A stretch of 64,000 nucleotides of DNA. Source: Gottfriedia solisilvae. Its GTDB lineage: Bacteria > Bacillota > Bacilli > Bacillales > Bacillaceae_G. The DNA lies in contig NZ_NETJ01000005.1 of assembly GCF_002128405.1 (NCBI RefSeq), positions 248,001 to 312,000 of the forward strand, written 5' to 3'. The notes beneath the pieces are model-generated. The model saw only the letters and a list, made by a program, of their open reading frames with translations. It made no database searches and had not been told where the DNA came from. Positions 44,288-53,291 of this stretch are shown here, piece by piece. The stretch's first letter is position 1, and every line of letters begins with the position of its first letter. The position numbers and the translations under genes are program-made.

Positions 44288-45990
44288 TGGGAAAAAATTT
44301 GCTTAAGTATAATGGAATGTCGAAATTACTCATTCTATTAGTTGTGTTAACCGTTGTACAAGGGACGGCCATAATCGTTCAAGCATATATGCTTTCAAAA
44401 GCAATTGTCGGTTTATTTAATGGGAAAAGTAGTAGCGAAATATTTTACGCTACTATTTTCTTCATTATCGCTTTTATATGTCGTTATATTATCAATTCAA
44501 TAAAACAAAAGTATTCTGAACGTTTTGCTGATCTTGCTGTCAGTGAATTAAAAATGAAAGTTCTTGATAAGCTTTTTAAGCTCGGCCCTAGATTTACTAA
44601 AAAAAATGGGACTGGAAATATAGTTACATTAATAATGGAAGGATCAGTTCAATTAAAACAATATTTAGAGATTGTTCCTGCTAAAATGATTAACCTAGCA
44701 ATTATTACGCCACTGGTTGTATTATATATTTTCTTTGTTGATAAACTTTCCGCCATTATTTTAATCGTTACTTTTCCAATACTAATTGTATTTATGATCT
44801 TACTAGGCTTAGCCGCCAAGAAGAAAGCAGATAAACAATGGAAGGTATATCGACTTTTATCGAACCATTTTACTGACTCATTAAGAGGACTAGAGACTTT
44901 AAAATATTTAGGGATTAGTCGTAATCATATTCATCAAATTGATCATGTGAGTGAGCGTTATCGTAAAGCTACCATGAGCACTTTAAAAGTTGCTTTTTTA
45001 TCGTCATTTGCGCTCGACCTTTTTACGATGCTTTCAATTGCTACAGTTGCAGTATTTTTAGGGTTGCGATTAATTGAAGGTGAAATACTTTTTAGTCCAG
45101 CACTAACAATTTTAATTCTTGCACCTGAATATTTTTTACCTGTACGTGAAGTAGGAACGGATTATCATGCAACTCTGAATGGTCAAGAAGCAGGTAAAGC
45201 GATGCAAGCTGTTTTAGAGGAACATGAATTTACTGATTCTATAGATACAACGATTGAAGATTGGAAAAGTCATAGTTTTCTTAAATTAAAAGATATTACG
45301 GTAGAAATTGATAAAGATACTCCAGTCGTATTGAAAGATATAAACGTGAGTTTTAATGGCTTTCAGAAAATAGGAATTGTAGGTGAAAGTGGTTCGGGCA
45401 AATCGACTCTTATTGATTTGATTGGTGGATTTCTAGAACCTTCAAAAGGCGAGATAAATATTTCAGGTAAAGACTTTTCACACCTGCAATTAAAAGATTG
45501 GCAAAAACAATTACTATATATTCCACAACACCCCTATATTTTTTCTAAAACTTTAAGCGAAAATATTCGTTTTTATCAACCGAATGCGTCAATGGAAGAA
45601 GTAATAAAAGCATGTGAAGAGGCTGGTTTATCATCATTATTAAACGAATTACCTAACGGTTTAGAAGAGAAAATTGGAGAAGGTGGAAGGAGTTTAAGCG
45701 GTGGTCAAAACCAGCGTATAGCGCTAGCGAGGGCATTTCTAGAAAAGAGGCAAATCCTACTTCTAGATGAACCCACAAGTCATCTTGATATTGAAACAGA
45801 GTTTGAGTTAAAAAAAACAATGCTTACTTTGTTTGAAAATAAATTAGTCTTCTTAGCAACACATAGACTTCATTGGATGAAGGATATGGATCTGATACTA
45901 GTTATGAAAGAAGGTAATTTAGTAGAAGTTGGTACACATAAAGAATTAATGACTAAAAATGGGCACTACTGTCACTTAATTACTAGTTAG
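44287..45990 (+). CDS. cydD: CydD-type thiol-reductant ABC exporter subunit
   Basis: A 567-residue half-transporter with six membrane helices and a C-terminal ATPase domain (GESGSGKST, LSGGQNQRIALA, LLLDEPTSHLD). EYFLPVREVGTDYHA at the end of the membrane part marks the CydD type of E. coli; the same gene is called cydC in B. subtilis. With the next protein it exports cysteine/glutathione-type thiols needed to assemble cytochrome bd. It begins one base after the cydB coding end. Confidence 0.92.
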   Translation: MGKNLLKYNGMSKLLILLVVLTVVQGTAIIVQAYMLSKAIVGLFNGKSSSEIFYATIFFIIAFICRYIINSIKQKYSERFADLAVSELKMKVLDKLFKLGPRFTKKNGTGNIVTLIMEGSVQLKQYLEIVPAKMINLAIITPLVVLYIFFVDKLSAIILIVTFPILIVFMILLGLAAKKKADKQWKVYRLLSNHFTDSLRGLETLKYLGISRNHIHQIDHVSERYRKATMSTLKVAFLSSFALDLFTMLSIATVAVFLGLRLIEGEILFSPALTILILAPEYFLPVREVGTDYHATLNGQEAGKAMQAVLEEHEFTDSIDTTIEDWKSHSFLKLKDITVEIDKDTPVVLKDINVSFNGFQKIGIVGESGSGKSTLIDLIGGFLEPSKGEINISGKDFSHLQLKDWQKQLLYIPQHPYIFSKTLSENIRFYQPNASMEEVIKACEEAGLSSLLNELPNGLEEKIGEGGRSLSGGQNQRIALARAFLEKRQILLLDEPTSHLDIETEFELKKTMLTLFENKLVFLATHRLHWMKDMDLILVMKEGNLVEVGTHKELMTKNGHYCHLITS

Positions 45991-46002
45991 AAGGGAAAAT
46001 GA

Positions 46003-47739
46003 ATGTTTAATAAAAATGGTTGGGTATTACCATATATAAAAGAAAATCGGCGCTTATTTTTGGTGGTAATCGTCATCAGCGCAGTAACTGTTTTTTCGGC
46101 TGCTGCCCTTATGTTTATGTCAGGCTTTTTAATTTCAAAAGCGGCAACGAAACCAGAAAATATTCTAATGATATATGTTCCAATTGTTGCGGTCCGAACA
46201 TTTGGTATTTTAAGGTCAGTATCAAAATATATTGAAAGATTAATTGGGCATCATACAATTTTAAAAATTTTATCTCGAATGAGAACAAGATTATTTAGTG
46301 TTCTTGAACCTTCTGCACTTAAGATTAAATCAAAGTTTAAAACAGGTGATATTTTAGGGATATTAGCCGATGATATAGAATATTTACAGGACATTTATTT
46401 AAAGACAATATTTCCAGGAATGGCTGCACTGTTTATTTATGCAATTTCGATAATTGCTCTAGGCTTTTTCTCCATTCCATTTGCAATATTAATAGGTTTT
46501 GTGTCATTTGTATTAATCGTGATACTTCCCTTTATTTCGTTACTAGTGGAAAAAGCTAGAACGCAAAAGATTAAAAGTGAAAAGAACACTCTATACAAAA
46601 GTCTTACCGATGCTGTAATGGGGATTAGTGATTGGATGTTTAGTGGCCTTCAATCAAAATACATTCGAGAATTTGAGTATGGTGATGAAGTATTAAGAAA
46701 GCTTCAATTACAAGAAAAAGCTTTTAGAAGAAAACGAGATTTATTAGCTCAAATGATAGTAGGGATCCTTGTTTTACTAATGTTATATTGGGTCGGAAAT
46801 GAGAGTCATGTTGGAGATATGCCAAGAACTTTAATCGCTGCATTCGTTTTAGTTCTTTTTCCTTTAACTGAGGCATTTATTCCATTATCTAATTCAGTTG
46901 CAAGTATGACTATATACAATGACTCAATTAATCGTTTAGAGAGTATTGAGGAAAATCAAATAGAATCTACTTCACTAGCGTTTACCGGGGAAATGAGTGA
47001 ACAAGTAAATATATTGTTTGAGGATGTTAGCTTTGAATATCTTGAGGGAGAAAGTATCTTACATCAGATCTCATTTAAATTGGAACCAAATACAAAAACA
47101 GCATTATTAGGCCCGAGTGGCTCAGGAAAATCAACCATTTTAAAACTAATTGAAGGTGTAGAAGTACCAAATGAGGGAAGCGTTACACTTAATGAAATAA
47201 AGAGTGATTTATATGGAGAAAACATAGCCAAGGTTGTGTCAGTACTTAATCAAAACCCGTATTTATTTGATACAACAGTATTGAACAATATACGGTTAGG
47301 GAATCCAAAAGCTAGTAATGAAGAAGTAAGAAGAGTGGCTAAAATGGTAGAGCTTCATGATTATATAGAATCCCTTCCACATGGATATGATACGCCAATG
47401 CACGAAACTGGAATGAGGTTTTCGGGAGGTGAACGACAACGAATCGCCTTAGCAAGAATCTTACTTCAAAATACGCCAGTTGTCATATTGGATGAACCAA
47501 CTGTTGGATTAGATTCAATTACAGAAAGAAAATTACTCAATACTATTTTTCATGTGTTAGAAGGTAAGACAGTTCTTTGGATCACCCATCATTTAATCGG
47601 TGCAGAAATGGCAGATAATATTTTGTTCTTAGACAAAGGCAAAATAATGATGAATGGAACACATAATGAGCTTTATTTGAATGAAGATAGATATCGTAAG
47701 CTATTTGATCTTGATCGTCCATATAGTGGGAATGATTGA
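46003..47739 (+). CDS. cydC: CydC-type thiol-reductant ABC exporter subunit
   Basis: A 578-residue half-transporter, the partner of the CydD-type protein and called cydD in B. subtilis. It has six membrane helices with FMSGFLISKAA and RTFGILRSVSKYIERLIGHH, then an ATPase domain (GPSGSGKST, FSGGERQRIALA, VVILDEPTVGLD). It follows the previous gene by 12 bases and closes the operon, with a terminator about 125 bases later. Confidence 0.92.
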   Translation: MFNKNGWVLPYIKENRRLFLVVIVISAVTVFSAAALMFMSGFLISKAATKPENILMIYVPIVAVRTFGILRSVSKYIERLIGHHTILKILSRMRTRLFSVLEPSALKIKSKFKTGDILGILADDIEYLQDIYLKTIFPGMAALFIYAISIIALGFFSIPFAILIGFVSFVLIVILPFISLLVEKARTQKIKSEKNTLYKSLTDAVMGISDWMFSGLQSKYIREFEYGDEVLRKLQLQEKAFRRKRDLLAQMIVGILVLLMLYWVGNESHVGDMPRTLIAAFVLVLFPLTEAFIPLSNSVASMTIYNDSINRLESIEENQIESTSLAFTGEMSEQVNILFEDVSFEYLEGESILHQISFKLEPNTKTALLGPSGSGKSTILKLIEGVEVPNEGSVTLNEIKSDLYGENIAKVVSVLNQNPYLFDTTVLNNIRLGNPKASNEEVRRVAKMVELHDYIESLPHGYDTPMHETGMRFSGGERQRIALARILLQNTPVVILDEPTVGLDSITERKLLNTIFHVLEGKTVLWITHHLIGAEMADNILFLDKGKIMMNGTHNELYLNEDRYRKLFDLDRPYSGND

Positions 47740-47864
47740 AGTCAGTAATAGTTAACTGATTTGCAGACTTAAATTGCGCTAATACCCCAAGGTGGTTCTT
47801 CGCCTGCTATAAGTATAGGGCATCTAGATTGGAAATCTGTTAAACAATTAGACGAAAAAAACAA

Positions 47865-47903
47865 AAAAGATGATCCTTCCTACATTAAGGATCATCTTTT
47901 TCA
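47865..47903 (+). terminator. Terminator of cydABDC
   Basis: AAAAGATGATCCTT and AAGGATCATCTTTT form a perfect 14-bp stem with an 8-nt loop. Confidence 0.92.
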
Positions 47904-47994
47904 TTGTGACGAGTGACCTAGAGTGAGATACGAGCGAGGAGGGTCGGTTGTTTATCCACAATAAGGGAGAGGATTATTAATCATTCTTTACACA

Positions 47995-48025
47995 TAAAAA
48001 AGACCAAATTTTTATATTTTGGTCT
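47995..48025 (-). terminator. Terminator of the hypothetical gene at 48029
   Basis: On the minus strand AGACCAAA and TTTGGTCT pair around a 9-nt AT loop, followed by a T-run. Confidence 0.8.
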
Positions 48026-48028
48026 CGG

Positions 48029-48508
48029 TTATTCAGGAGGAATAAAAGTCATGTCAGCTGCATCCTGAATTTCATCATCAATAACCTTTGCGGATCCTAA
48101 TATCTCAAGAATACTACCAAACAATTGTATATTATCTGCAAGAAGCAAATTCTTGTGTATATTGATGATTCTATTTGGGTCAGTCGCGAATAATTCTTTA
48201 GTGACCCCAATCGCACTTGCAAACTGTCCAATCGTACCAATTAAAAGTCCAGACAAAATTTCATTTTTACCTTCAAATTCAGCTTGAGAATTTGGAGCTT
48301 CATCTAGAGCAAATAGCTGTTCTGTGCTCGTCGTTTCTAAAACTTGTGCAATAACTCTAAGCCATTCTGCAGCAACAATTTGCTTTTCGAGTTTTGAACG
48401 GAGTTTGTCATTTTCATCGTTTCTTTGATTTGTGTTAGCTTGTTTGAGCCCTTTTCTTAGTAAACCGATTTTAATCACCCCGGTATTATTTAATACAGTT
48501 ATATTCAT
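48029..48508 (-). CDS. Hypothetical protein with glycine-rich hydrophobic repeats
   Basis: A 159-residue protein. The N-terminal 50 residues are basic. The remainder has repeated alpha-helical stretches of the type EWLRVIAQVLE, GTIGQFASAIG and LFGSILEILGSA. This pattern is seen in several unassigned Bacillus proteins (DUF6944-like); I am not certain of the family. The ribosome site before ATG at 48508 is poor, and GTG about 30 bases inside (after a G-run) is possible. It is monocistronic with its own terminator. Confidence 0.6.
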   Translation of the reverse strand: MNITVLNNTGVIKIGLLRKGLKQANTNQRNDENDKLRSKLEKQIVAAEWLRVIAQVLETTSTEQLFALDEAPNSQAEFEGKNEILSGLLIGTIGQFASAIGVTKELFATDPNRIINIHKNLLLADNIQLFGSILEILGSAKVIDDEIQDAADMTFIPPE

Positions 48509-48794
48509 TATTAGTATTCTAGGTAAGCTACATTTGCGACGTGGAATTGATAAAAGTATGATAAATTTAAGTATCGATTTTGAATAACTAAAAAGTGGTC
48601 TATAAAAAAATACTTTATTAAGATAGAATAGATAAGGTTTGATTCATAAAAACTCGGGTAAGATTAACATGAAAGTACAAGCCGATTTAGTTCATTGGTT
48701 AAGATGTAGAAAGTAAATTGAGTTCGATGTATTACTATAATGTGAAATTGAAACAATGGTAGAATATATATTGTAATAGGATAAGGAGAAATAA
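48509..48794. other. Intergenic region before truA
   Basis: 286 bases that hold the divergent start regions of the hypothetical gene and truA. TATAAT at 48736 and TTGAAA at 48748 are present but not correctly spaced with partners. Nothing else was recognised. Confidence 0.35.
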
Positions 48795-49532
48795 ATGAAC
48801 AATTATAAATTAGTCATTCAATATGATGGTGGAAGATATAAAGGTTGGCAAAGACTAGGTAGTGGAGAGAGCACAATTCAAGGGAAAATAGAAAACGTAT
48901 TATCAGAAATGATCGGTAGACCGATTGAAATAATCGGTTGCAGTAGAACAGATGCAGGCGTACATGCATTTGCTCAGATTGCTAATTTTAAAATAGGTGA
49001 AAACATTCCTGTGTTAGAAATGAAACAGTACTTAAATCGGTACTTACCCCAAGATATAAGTGTAATTGATGTATCAATTGAGGGAGAACGATTTCATGCA
49101 CGATATAATTCTAAAGCCAAAACCTATTTATATAAGATTTGGAACGAGGATTATTCAAACCCATTTATGCGAAGATTCAGTATGCATGTTGAAGAGACTT
49201 TGGATATTAGCAAAATGGAGATAGCGGCGAAACAATTTTTAGGTGAACATGATTTTACTGCTTTTTCGAATGCCAAATCTAAGAAAAAGTCTATGGTACG
49301 TAACATTTATTCAATTGAAATTGAAAAAGTAGATGGATTTCTTCAAATTAGAGTTAGCGGAGATGGATTTCTATACAATATGGTCAGAAAAATTGTTGGT
49401 ACACTGATTGAAGTTGGTCTTGGGAAAAGAGATGCTAAAGAAATTAGTGGAATGATTCATTCAAAAGATCGTGGTTCAGTAAGCAGTTTAGCGGATCCAG
49501 GTGGTTTATACTTAGAAAGCATTGAGTTTTAA
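48795..49532 (+). CDS. truA: tRNA pseudouridine synthase A
   Basis: A 245-residue enzyme that makes pseudouridine at positions 38-40 of tRNA anticodon arms. Asp53 in GCSRTDAGVHA is the catalytic aspartate; YDGGRYKGWQ and the GDGFLYNMVRKIVGTLIEVG end are family marks. It stands alone here, not behind the ribosomal-protein and ECF transporter genes where the main Bacillus truA lies, so it may be the second truA that some Bacillus carry. Confidence 0.92.
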   Translation: MNNYKLVIQYDGGRYKGWQRLGSGESTIQGKIENVLSEMIGRPIEIIGCSRTDAGVHAFAQIANFKIGENIPVLEMKQYLNRYLPQDISVIDVSIEGERFHARYNSKAKTYLYKIWNEDYSNPFMRRFSMHVEETLDISKMEIAAKQFLGEHDFTAFSNAKSKKKSMVRNIYSIEIEKVDGFLQIRVSGDGFLYNMVRKIVGTLIEVGLGKRDAKEISGMIHSKDRGSVSSLADPGGLYLESIEF

Positions 49533-49542
49533 TATTAAATAT

Positions 49543-49587
49543 AAAAGGATATGGAACTTTTCTAAAAGAAAGGTCCCATATCCTTTT
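49543..49587. terminator. Terminator between truA and the VOC gene
   Basis: AAAGGATATGG and CCATATCCTTT pair at the base of a longer hairpin with T-run. It can serve both converging genes. Confidence 0.85.
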
Positions 49588-49598
49588 TATGTATGTTA

Positions 49599-50024
49599 TT
49601 ACATTTCTTCGCCGTTATCGTGGTTAAACATCCAGTGGATGCCAAATTTGTCTGTTAGGCTACCGTAGCATTTGCTCCAAAATGTTTCTTGAAGCTCCAT
49701 ACCAACTTGTCCACCTTCTTTTAATTTATTATAGACAGCTTGGATTTCCTCAACGTTATTACTTTGGAAAGAAAGGTTTATATTGTTTCCTTCAACAAAA
49801 GGTCTGCCGGGGAACGTATCAGAGAACATTACTCTGCTACCGTTAAGATCAAGTCTTGCATGCATTACTAAATTTTTAGACTCTTCTGGTAGAGGATAGT
49901 CTGGATTTTGTGGTGCTTCTCCAAAAGTCATGATTTGTGGAGTGTCTGTTTCAAAAACTTCAGCATAAAATTCTACAGCATCACGTGTATTTCCATTAAA
50001 ATTAAGATAAACTTCGATTGGCAT
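49599..50024 (-). CDS. VOC-fold protein, PhnB-like
   Basis: A 141-residue protein of the vicinal-oxygen-chelate superfamily, PhnB/3-demethylubiquinone-methyltransferase-like group. YLNFNGNTRDAVEFYAEVF at the start and DKFGIHWMFN at the end are the usual marks. The reaction is unknown. It starts with ATG after GGAGAG. A related but distinct VOC gene is at 58717. Confidence 0.85.
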   Translation of the reverse strand: MPIEVYLNFNGNTRDAVEFYAEVFETDTPQIMTFGEAPQNPDYPLPEESKNLVMHARLDLNGSRVMFSDTFPGRPFVEGNNINLSFQSNNVEEIQAVYNKLKEGGQVGMELQETFWSKCYGSLTDKFGIHWMFNHDNGEEM

Positions 50025-50202
50025 GTCAATCTCTCCTTAGTAATTAGAATGTTAATCATTTCCAACAAACTCATTTCTATTTTAACAAAAAAAAGAGCTA
50101 AAACACAAATTCATTTGTAGGAATTTTTTGACAATTACTTACTCAAACAATACATCTATTTAGGGTAGCAAGAATGAAACGATAAATCCATATGTTAATA
50201 TT

Positions 50203-50232
50203 TTGAAATCTTATTTCATAAATTATTATGAT
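50203..50232 (+). promoter_or_regulatory. Promoter of the RpiR/MurR gene with a perfect operator
   Basis: TTGAAA (50203-50208) and TATGAT (50227-50232) have an 18-bp spacer. TGAAAT-CTT-ATTTCA (50204-50218), a perfect palindrome, covers the -35 and half the spacer, so the regulator probably represses itself. Confidence 0.75.
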
Positions 50233-50292
50233 TTTAGGAAATTTTGGTTCATAATAGTAAATAAGTTGGAATGAAGAGAAAGGTGTACTTAA

Positions 50293-51147
50293 ATGAGGCA
50301 TTTAACAATTTTATCAAAAATTGAAAATCATATGGATCGGTTTACACAAGCAGAAAAAAAAATTGCTATATATATCATGGAACATGCTGAGATGGTTCCA
50401 AATTTGACAACAAAAGATATTTCTAACAATACGGGTTCAAGTGAAGCGAGCGTAGTAAGGTTTTGTAAAACAATCGGCATCGGAAGCTTTAAAGCTTTTA
50501 AACTAGCCTTAGTACGTGATTTAACAGTAGCTGAAATGAATATTAACGATTTTTCTGTTATGGAAAAAAAAGATTCTCCATATGATTTATTTAATAAGGT
50601 TACATATGTAAATAAAGCTGCAATCGAGACTACAGTCTCAACTCTTGATAAGAGAGAACTAGAAAAAGCGTCAGACGTCATCGTAAAAGCAAAGAAAGTC
50701 TTATTTTATGGTGTAGGAGGCTCCGCAGTTTCTGCGATGGACGGTGCATATAAATTCACCAAATTAGGATACTTTTCGGCGATGAATCTAGACTTTCATA
50801 TGATGTTATCATTGGTTGGACATCTCGAAGAAGGAGATGTATTTATTGCTATATCTAACTCTGGTCAAACGAAAGATGTACTTGAACTATCACGCTTCGC
50901 TAAGAAAAAAGGAGCTACGGTTTTAGCCATAACAAAGTTGGGAAAATCTCCATTATTTAAAGAAGCAGATATTAAGTTGTGCACACCGGATATGGAGCAA
51001 GCCATTCGAATTGGAAGCATTGCTTCTAGAACGGCTCAATTAAACATTATTGATTCTTTATATATCATTAGCTTTAATCAAATTGGGAATAAGGTTTCTA
51101 GCAAACTTCATGAATCTAGCGAAGAAGCAAACACATTGAGACGATAG
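50293..51147 (+). CDS. murR: RpiR/MurR-family regulator, paralogue 2
   Basis: A 284-residue regulator with an N-terminal HTH_6 domain (AEKKIAIYIMEHAE and SEASVVRFCKTIGIGSFKAF) and a C-terminal SIS domain (FYGVGGSAVSAMDGAYKF, IAISNSGQTKDV). In Bacillus and E. coli MurR represses murQ-murP and is released by MurNAc-6P. It lies upstream of murQ2-murP-mupG, separated by two other genes. The same palindrome occurs at its own promoter, at murQ2 and at the second PTS operon. Symbol given by context. Confidence 0.87.
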   Translation: MRHLTILSKIENHMDRFTQAEKKIAIYIMEHAEMVPNLTTKDISNNTGSSEASVVRFCKTIGIGSFKAFKLALVRDLTVAEMNINDFSVMEKKDSPYDLFNKVTYVNKAAIETTVSTLDKRELEKASDVIVKAKKVLFYGVGGSAVSAMDGAYKFTKLGYFSAMNLDFHMMLSLVGHLEEGDVFIAISNSGQTKDVLELSRFAKKKGATVLAITKLGKSPLFKEADIKLCTPDMEQAIRIGSIASRTAQLNIIDSLYIISFNQIGNKVSSKLHESSEEANTLRR

Positions 51148-51160
51148 TATATAAAAAGAC

Positions 51161-51196
51161 GACCTCTAACGATAAAAAGTTAGAGGTTATTTTTTA
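51161..51196 (+). terminator. Terminator of the murR-type gene
   Basis: CCTCTAAC and GTTAGAGG form an 8-bp stem with a T-run after. Confidence 0.9.
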
Positions 51197-51252
51197 ATAG
51201 AAATCGAATAATGAAAATAATAAATAAAGAAGTATGAGAAGGAGCAACCCCT

Positions 51253-51954
51253 ATGAAAACAATTGGTTTAATCGGAGGAATGAGCTGGGAATCATCTTTG
51301 CTTTATTATCAAATAATCAATCAAACTGTAAAAGAAAAGCTAGGTGGACATCATTCTGCAAAGAGTTTGTTGTACTCAGTTGACTTTGAAGAAATTAAGA
51401 TTCTTCAACATGAAGGAAAGTGGACAGAAGCTACAGAAATTATGATAGAGATTGCGCGTAAACTCGAAATTAGCGGAGCGGATTGTATTGTCATTTGTAC
51501 AAATACTATGCACAAAATGGCTGAAGAAATAGAAGCTGCAATTTCTATTCCTCTACTACATATTGCAGATGCCACAGCAAAACTAATTGTAAATGATGGA
51601 AGAAAAAAAGTTGCTTTGCTAGGTACTGCTTTTACAATGGAGCAGGATTTCTATAAAGGTAGACTGATTGAACAATTTGGACTTGAAGTAATCGTTCCTA
51701 CACCAGAAGATAGTAAAATCATTCATGACATTATTTATGAGGAACTTTGTTTAGGGATCATTAAAGAAAAATCTAAGCAAGCTTATTTACAAATTATTGA
51801 TAAGCTGATCGATCAAGGTGCAGAAGCAGTAATTCTAGGGTGTACTGAAATTACACTTCTTATTTCTCAAGAGAATTGTCGTGTCCCTGTGTATGATACA
51901 ACGAAAATTCATGCAGAAAATGCAGTCGAGTTTTCATTACGTAATGATTGGTAA
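51253..51954 (+). CDS. Aspartate/glutamate racemase family protein
   Basis: A 233-residue cofactor-independent amino-acid racemase of the RacX/YgeA group. LIGGMSWESSLLYYQ at the start, Cys82 in VICTNTMHKM and Cys197 in LGCTEITLL are the paired catalytic cysteines. The family interconverts L- and D-forms of aspartate, glutamate or other amino acids. Its place inside the MurNAc region invites a role with cell-wall D-amino acids, but this is only context. It starts with ATG after GAAGGAG. Confidence 0.88.
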   Translation: MKTIGLIGGMSWESSLLYYQIINQTVKEKLGGHHSAKSLLYSVDFEEIKILQHEGKWTEATEIMIEIARKLEISGADCIVICTNTMHKMAEEIEAAISIPLLHIADATAKLIVNDGRKKVALLGTAFTMEQDFYKGRLIEQFGLEVIVPTPEDSKIIHDIIYEELCLGIIKEKSKQAYLQIIDKLIDQGAEAVILGCTEITLLISQENCRVPVYDTTKIHAENAVEFSLRNDW

Positions 51955-52007
51955 TATTGATAGTTATAAAAAAATAGAAAATTTATGTAAAAATTTTTAC
52001 AATTAAA

Positions 52008-52024
52008 TTAGTACCTACTACTAG
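52008..52024. promoter_or_regulatory. FapR-type operator upstream of fabH
   Basis: TTAGTACCTACTACTAG closely resembles the FapR box (TTAGTACCT followed by an inverted half). FapR represses fatty-acid genes in Bacillus until malonyl-CoA rises. It covers the -35 area of the promoter at 52032. Confidence 0.8.
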
Positions 52025-52031
52025 TATTTGG

Positions 52032-52040
52032 TGTTATAAT
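52032..52040 (+). promoter_or_regulatory. Extended -10 promoter of fabH
   Basis: TGT-TATAAT is an extended -10 element with no good -35. It lies 36 bp before the start codon. Confidence 0.6.
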
Positions 52041-52076
52041 AAGTGAAACAAAAAAAATCAGTGAGGTGACTAATCT

Positions 52077-53060
52077 ATGTTAACATCAAAAGCTAGAATT
52101 ACTGCCATAGGTTCGTATGTCCCAGAAAAGAAACTTACGAACTATGATCTGGAAAAAATAGTAGAAACAAATGATGAATGGATTGTAAAACGAACTGGAA
52201 TAAAAGAACGTAGAATCGCAGATCGAGATGAATTTACTAGTGATATAAGCTATAAGGCGGTAACTAATTTAATGGAACGATATGATCAAACAGTGGAAGA
52301 TGTTGATATGATTATCGTTTGTACATTAACGCCAGATTTTAATACACCAAGCGTAGCATCATTAATCCAAGCTAAACTAGGTATTAAGAATGCGGGAGCT
52401 ATTGACCTAAATGCCGCATGTGCAGGATTTACTTATGGATTGTATATTGCAAATGGGTTAGTAACTTCGGGATTAAATAAGAAAATTCTTGTGGTAGGTG
52501 CAGAAACTTTATCTAAAATTACCGATTATGAAGATCGAACTACATGTATTTTATTTGGAGATGGTGCAGGAGCAGTTCTAGTAGAATACGATGAAGAAAA
52601 TCCGAGTTTTATTTCTTCACATATTGGTTCTGAAGGAGATAAAGGTAAACACTTGTATTGCACAAACTTATCGAATCAAATGTTTGAAGAAGAGTTAATC
52701 AATAGTCATAAAATCGTACAAAATGGTCGCGAAGTATATAAATGGGCGGTTACTTCAGTGCCAAAAGGAATGACTAAAGTGGTTGAGAATGCTGCTGTTT
52801 CGCTAAACGAAGTAGATTGGTTTGTACCACATAGTGCGAATTTAAGAATGATCGAATCAATATGTGAAAGAAGTGATTTTCCAATTGAACGTACCTTGTA
52901 CAGCTTAGTGGACTACGGAAATACATCATCAGCTACAATTCCATTATCACTAGATCAAGGGGTTGTTGAAGGAAAACTTCAAAACGGAGATAAAGTATTA
53001 TTATATGGTTTTGGTGGTGGGTTGGCTCAAGCAGGGTTACTTATTAACTGGTCACTATAA
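52077..53060 (+). CDS. fabH: Beta-ketoacyl-ACP synthase III
   Basis: A 327-residue thiolase-fold enzyme that condenses an acyl-CoA primer with malonyl-ACP to start fatty-acid synthesis. Cys115 in NAACAGFTYGL, the histidine in VPHSANLRM and the asparagine in DYGNTSSATIP form the catalytic triad. The FapR-type box upstream ties it to the lipid regulon. Without a fabF partner it is likely the second KAS III (FabHB-like) known in Bacillus. It appears unrelated to the surrounding MurNAc genes. A terminator follows. Confidence 0.93.
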   Translation: MLTSKARITAIGSYVPEKKLTNYDLEKIVETNDEWIVKRTGIKERRIADRDEFTSDISYKAVTNLMERYDQTVEDVDMIIVCTLTPDFNTPSVASLIQAKLGIKNAGAIDLNAACAGFTYGLYIANGLVTSGLNKKILVVGAETLSKITDYEDRTTCILFGDGAGAVLVEYDEENPSFISSHIGSEGDKGKHLYCTNLSNQMFEEELINSHKIVQNGREVYKWAVTSVPKGMTKVVENAAVSLNEVDWFVPHSANLRMIESICERSDFPIERTLYSLVDYGNTSSATIPLSLDQGVVEGKLQNGDKVLLYGFGGGLAQAGLLINWSL

Positions 53061-53076
53061 AAAAAATATATGAAAC

Positions 53077-53117
53077 AAAAATAAAGAACTGTTGTGATGA
53101 CAGTTCTTTATTTTTGT
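53077..53117 (+). terminator. Terminator of fabH
   Basis: AAAAATAAAGAACTGT and ACAGTTCTTTATTTTT form a perfect 16-bp stem. Confidence 0.93.
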
Positions 53118-53223
53118 TTGTAGACAAAGTACTAAAACTAAGAGAATCAGTCTGATTCACCGCATGCCATGCTAAAAAATGAGCATCCTAGATTAGGAGG
53201 TTTAGGTATATTAAACATGGGAA

Positions 53224-53238
53224 TGAAATAAAATTTCA
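53224..53238. promoter_or_regulatory. RpiR/MurR operator O1 at murQ2
   Basis: TGAAATAAAATTTCA is a perfect TGAAAT-N3-ATTTCA palindrome, upstream of the promoter. Confidence 0.75.
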
Positions 53239-53256
53239 TAATATGTATGATTAGTA

Positions 53257-53284
53257 TTGACATTTAATTTCAAAGTAATAGAAT
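53257..53284 (+). promoter_or_regulatory. Promoter of murQ2-murP with operator O2 inside
   Basis: TTGACA (53257-53262) and TAGAAT (53279-53284) have a 16-bp spacer. TGACATTTAATTTCA (53258-53272), one base off the palindrome, overlaps the -35; the mismatch is explained by the TTGACA itself. Confidence 0.75.
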
Positions 53285-53291
53285 AAAAGTG

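Noticed and set aside
47770-47865. Coding-like remnant after cydC
   Set aside because: A short frame without start codon reads on into the terminator; too short and unassignable to call a pseudogene.
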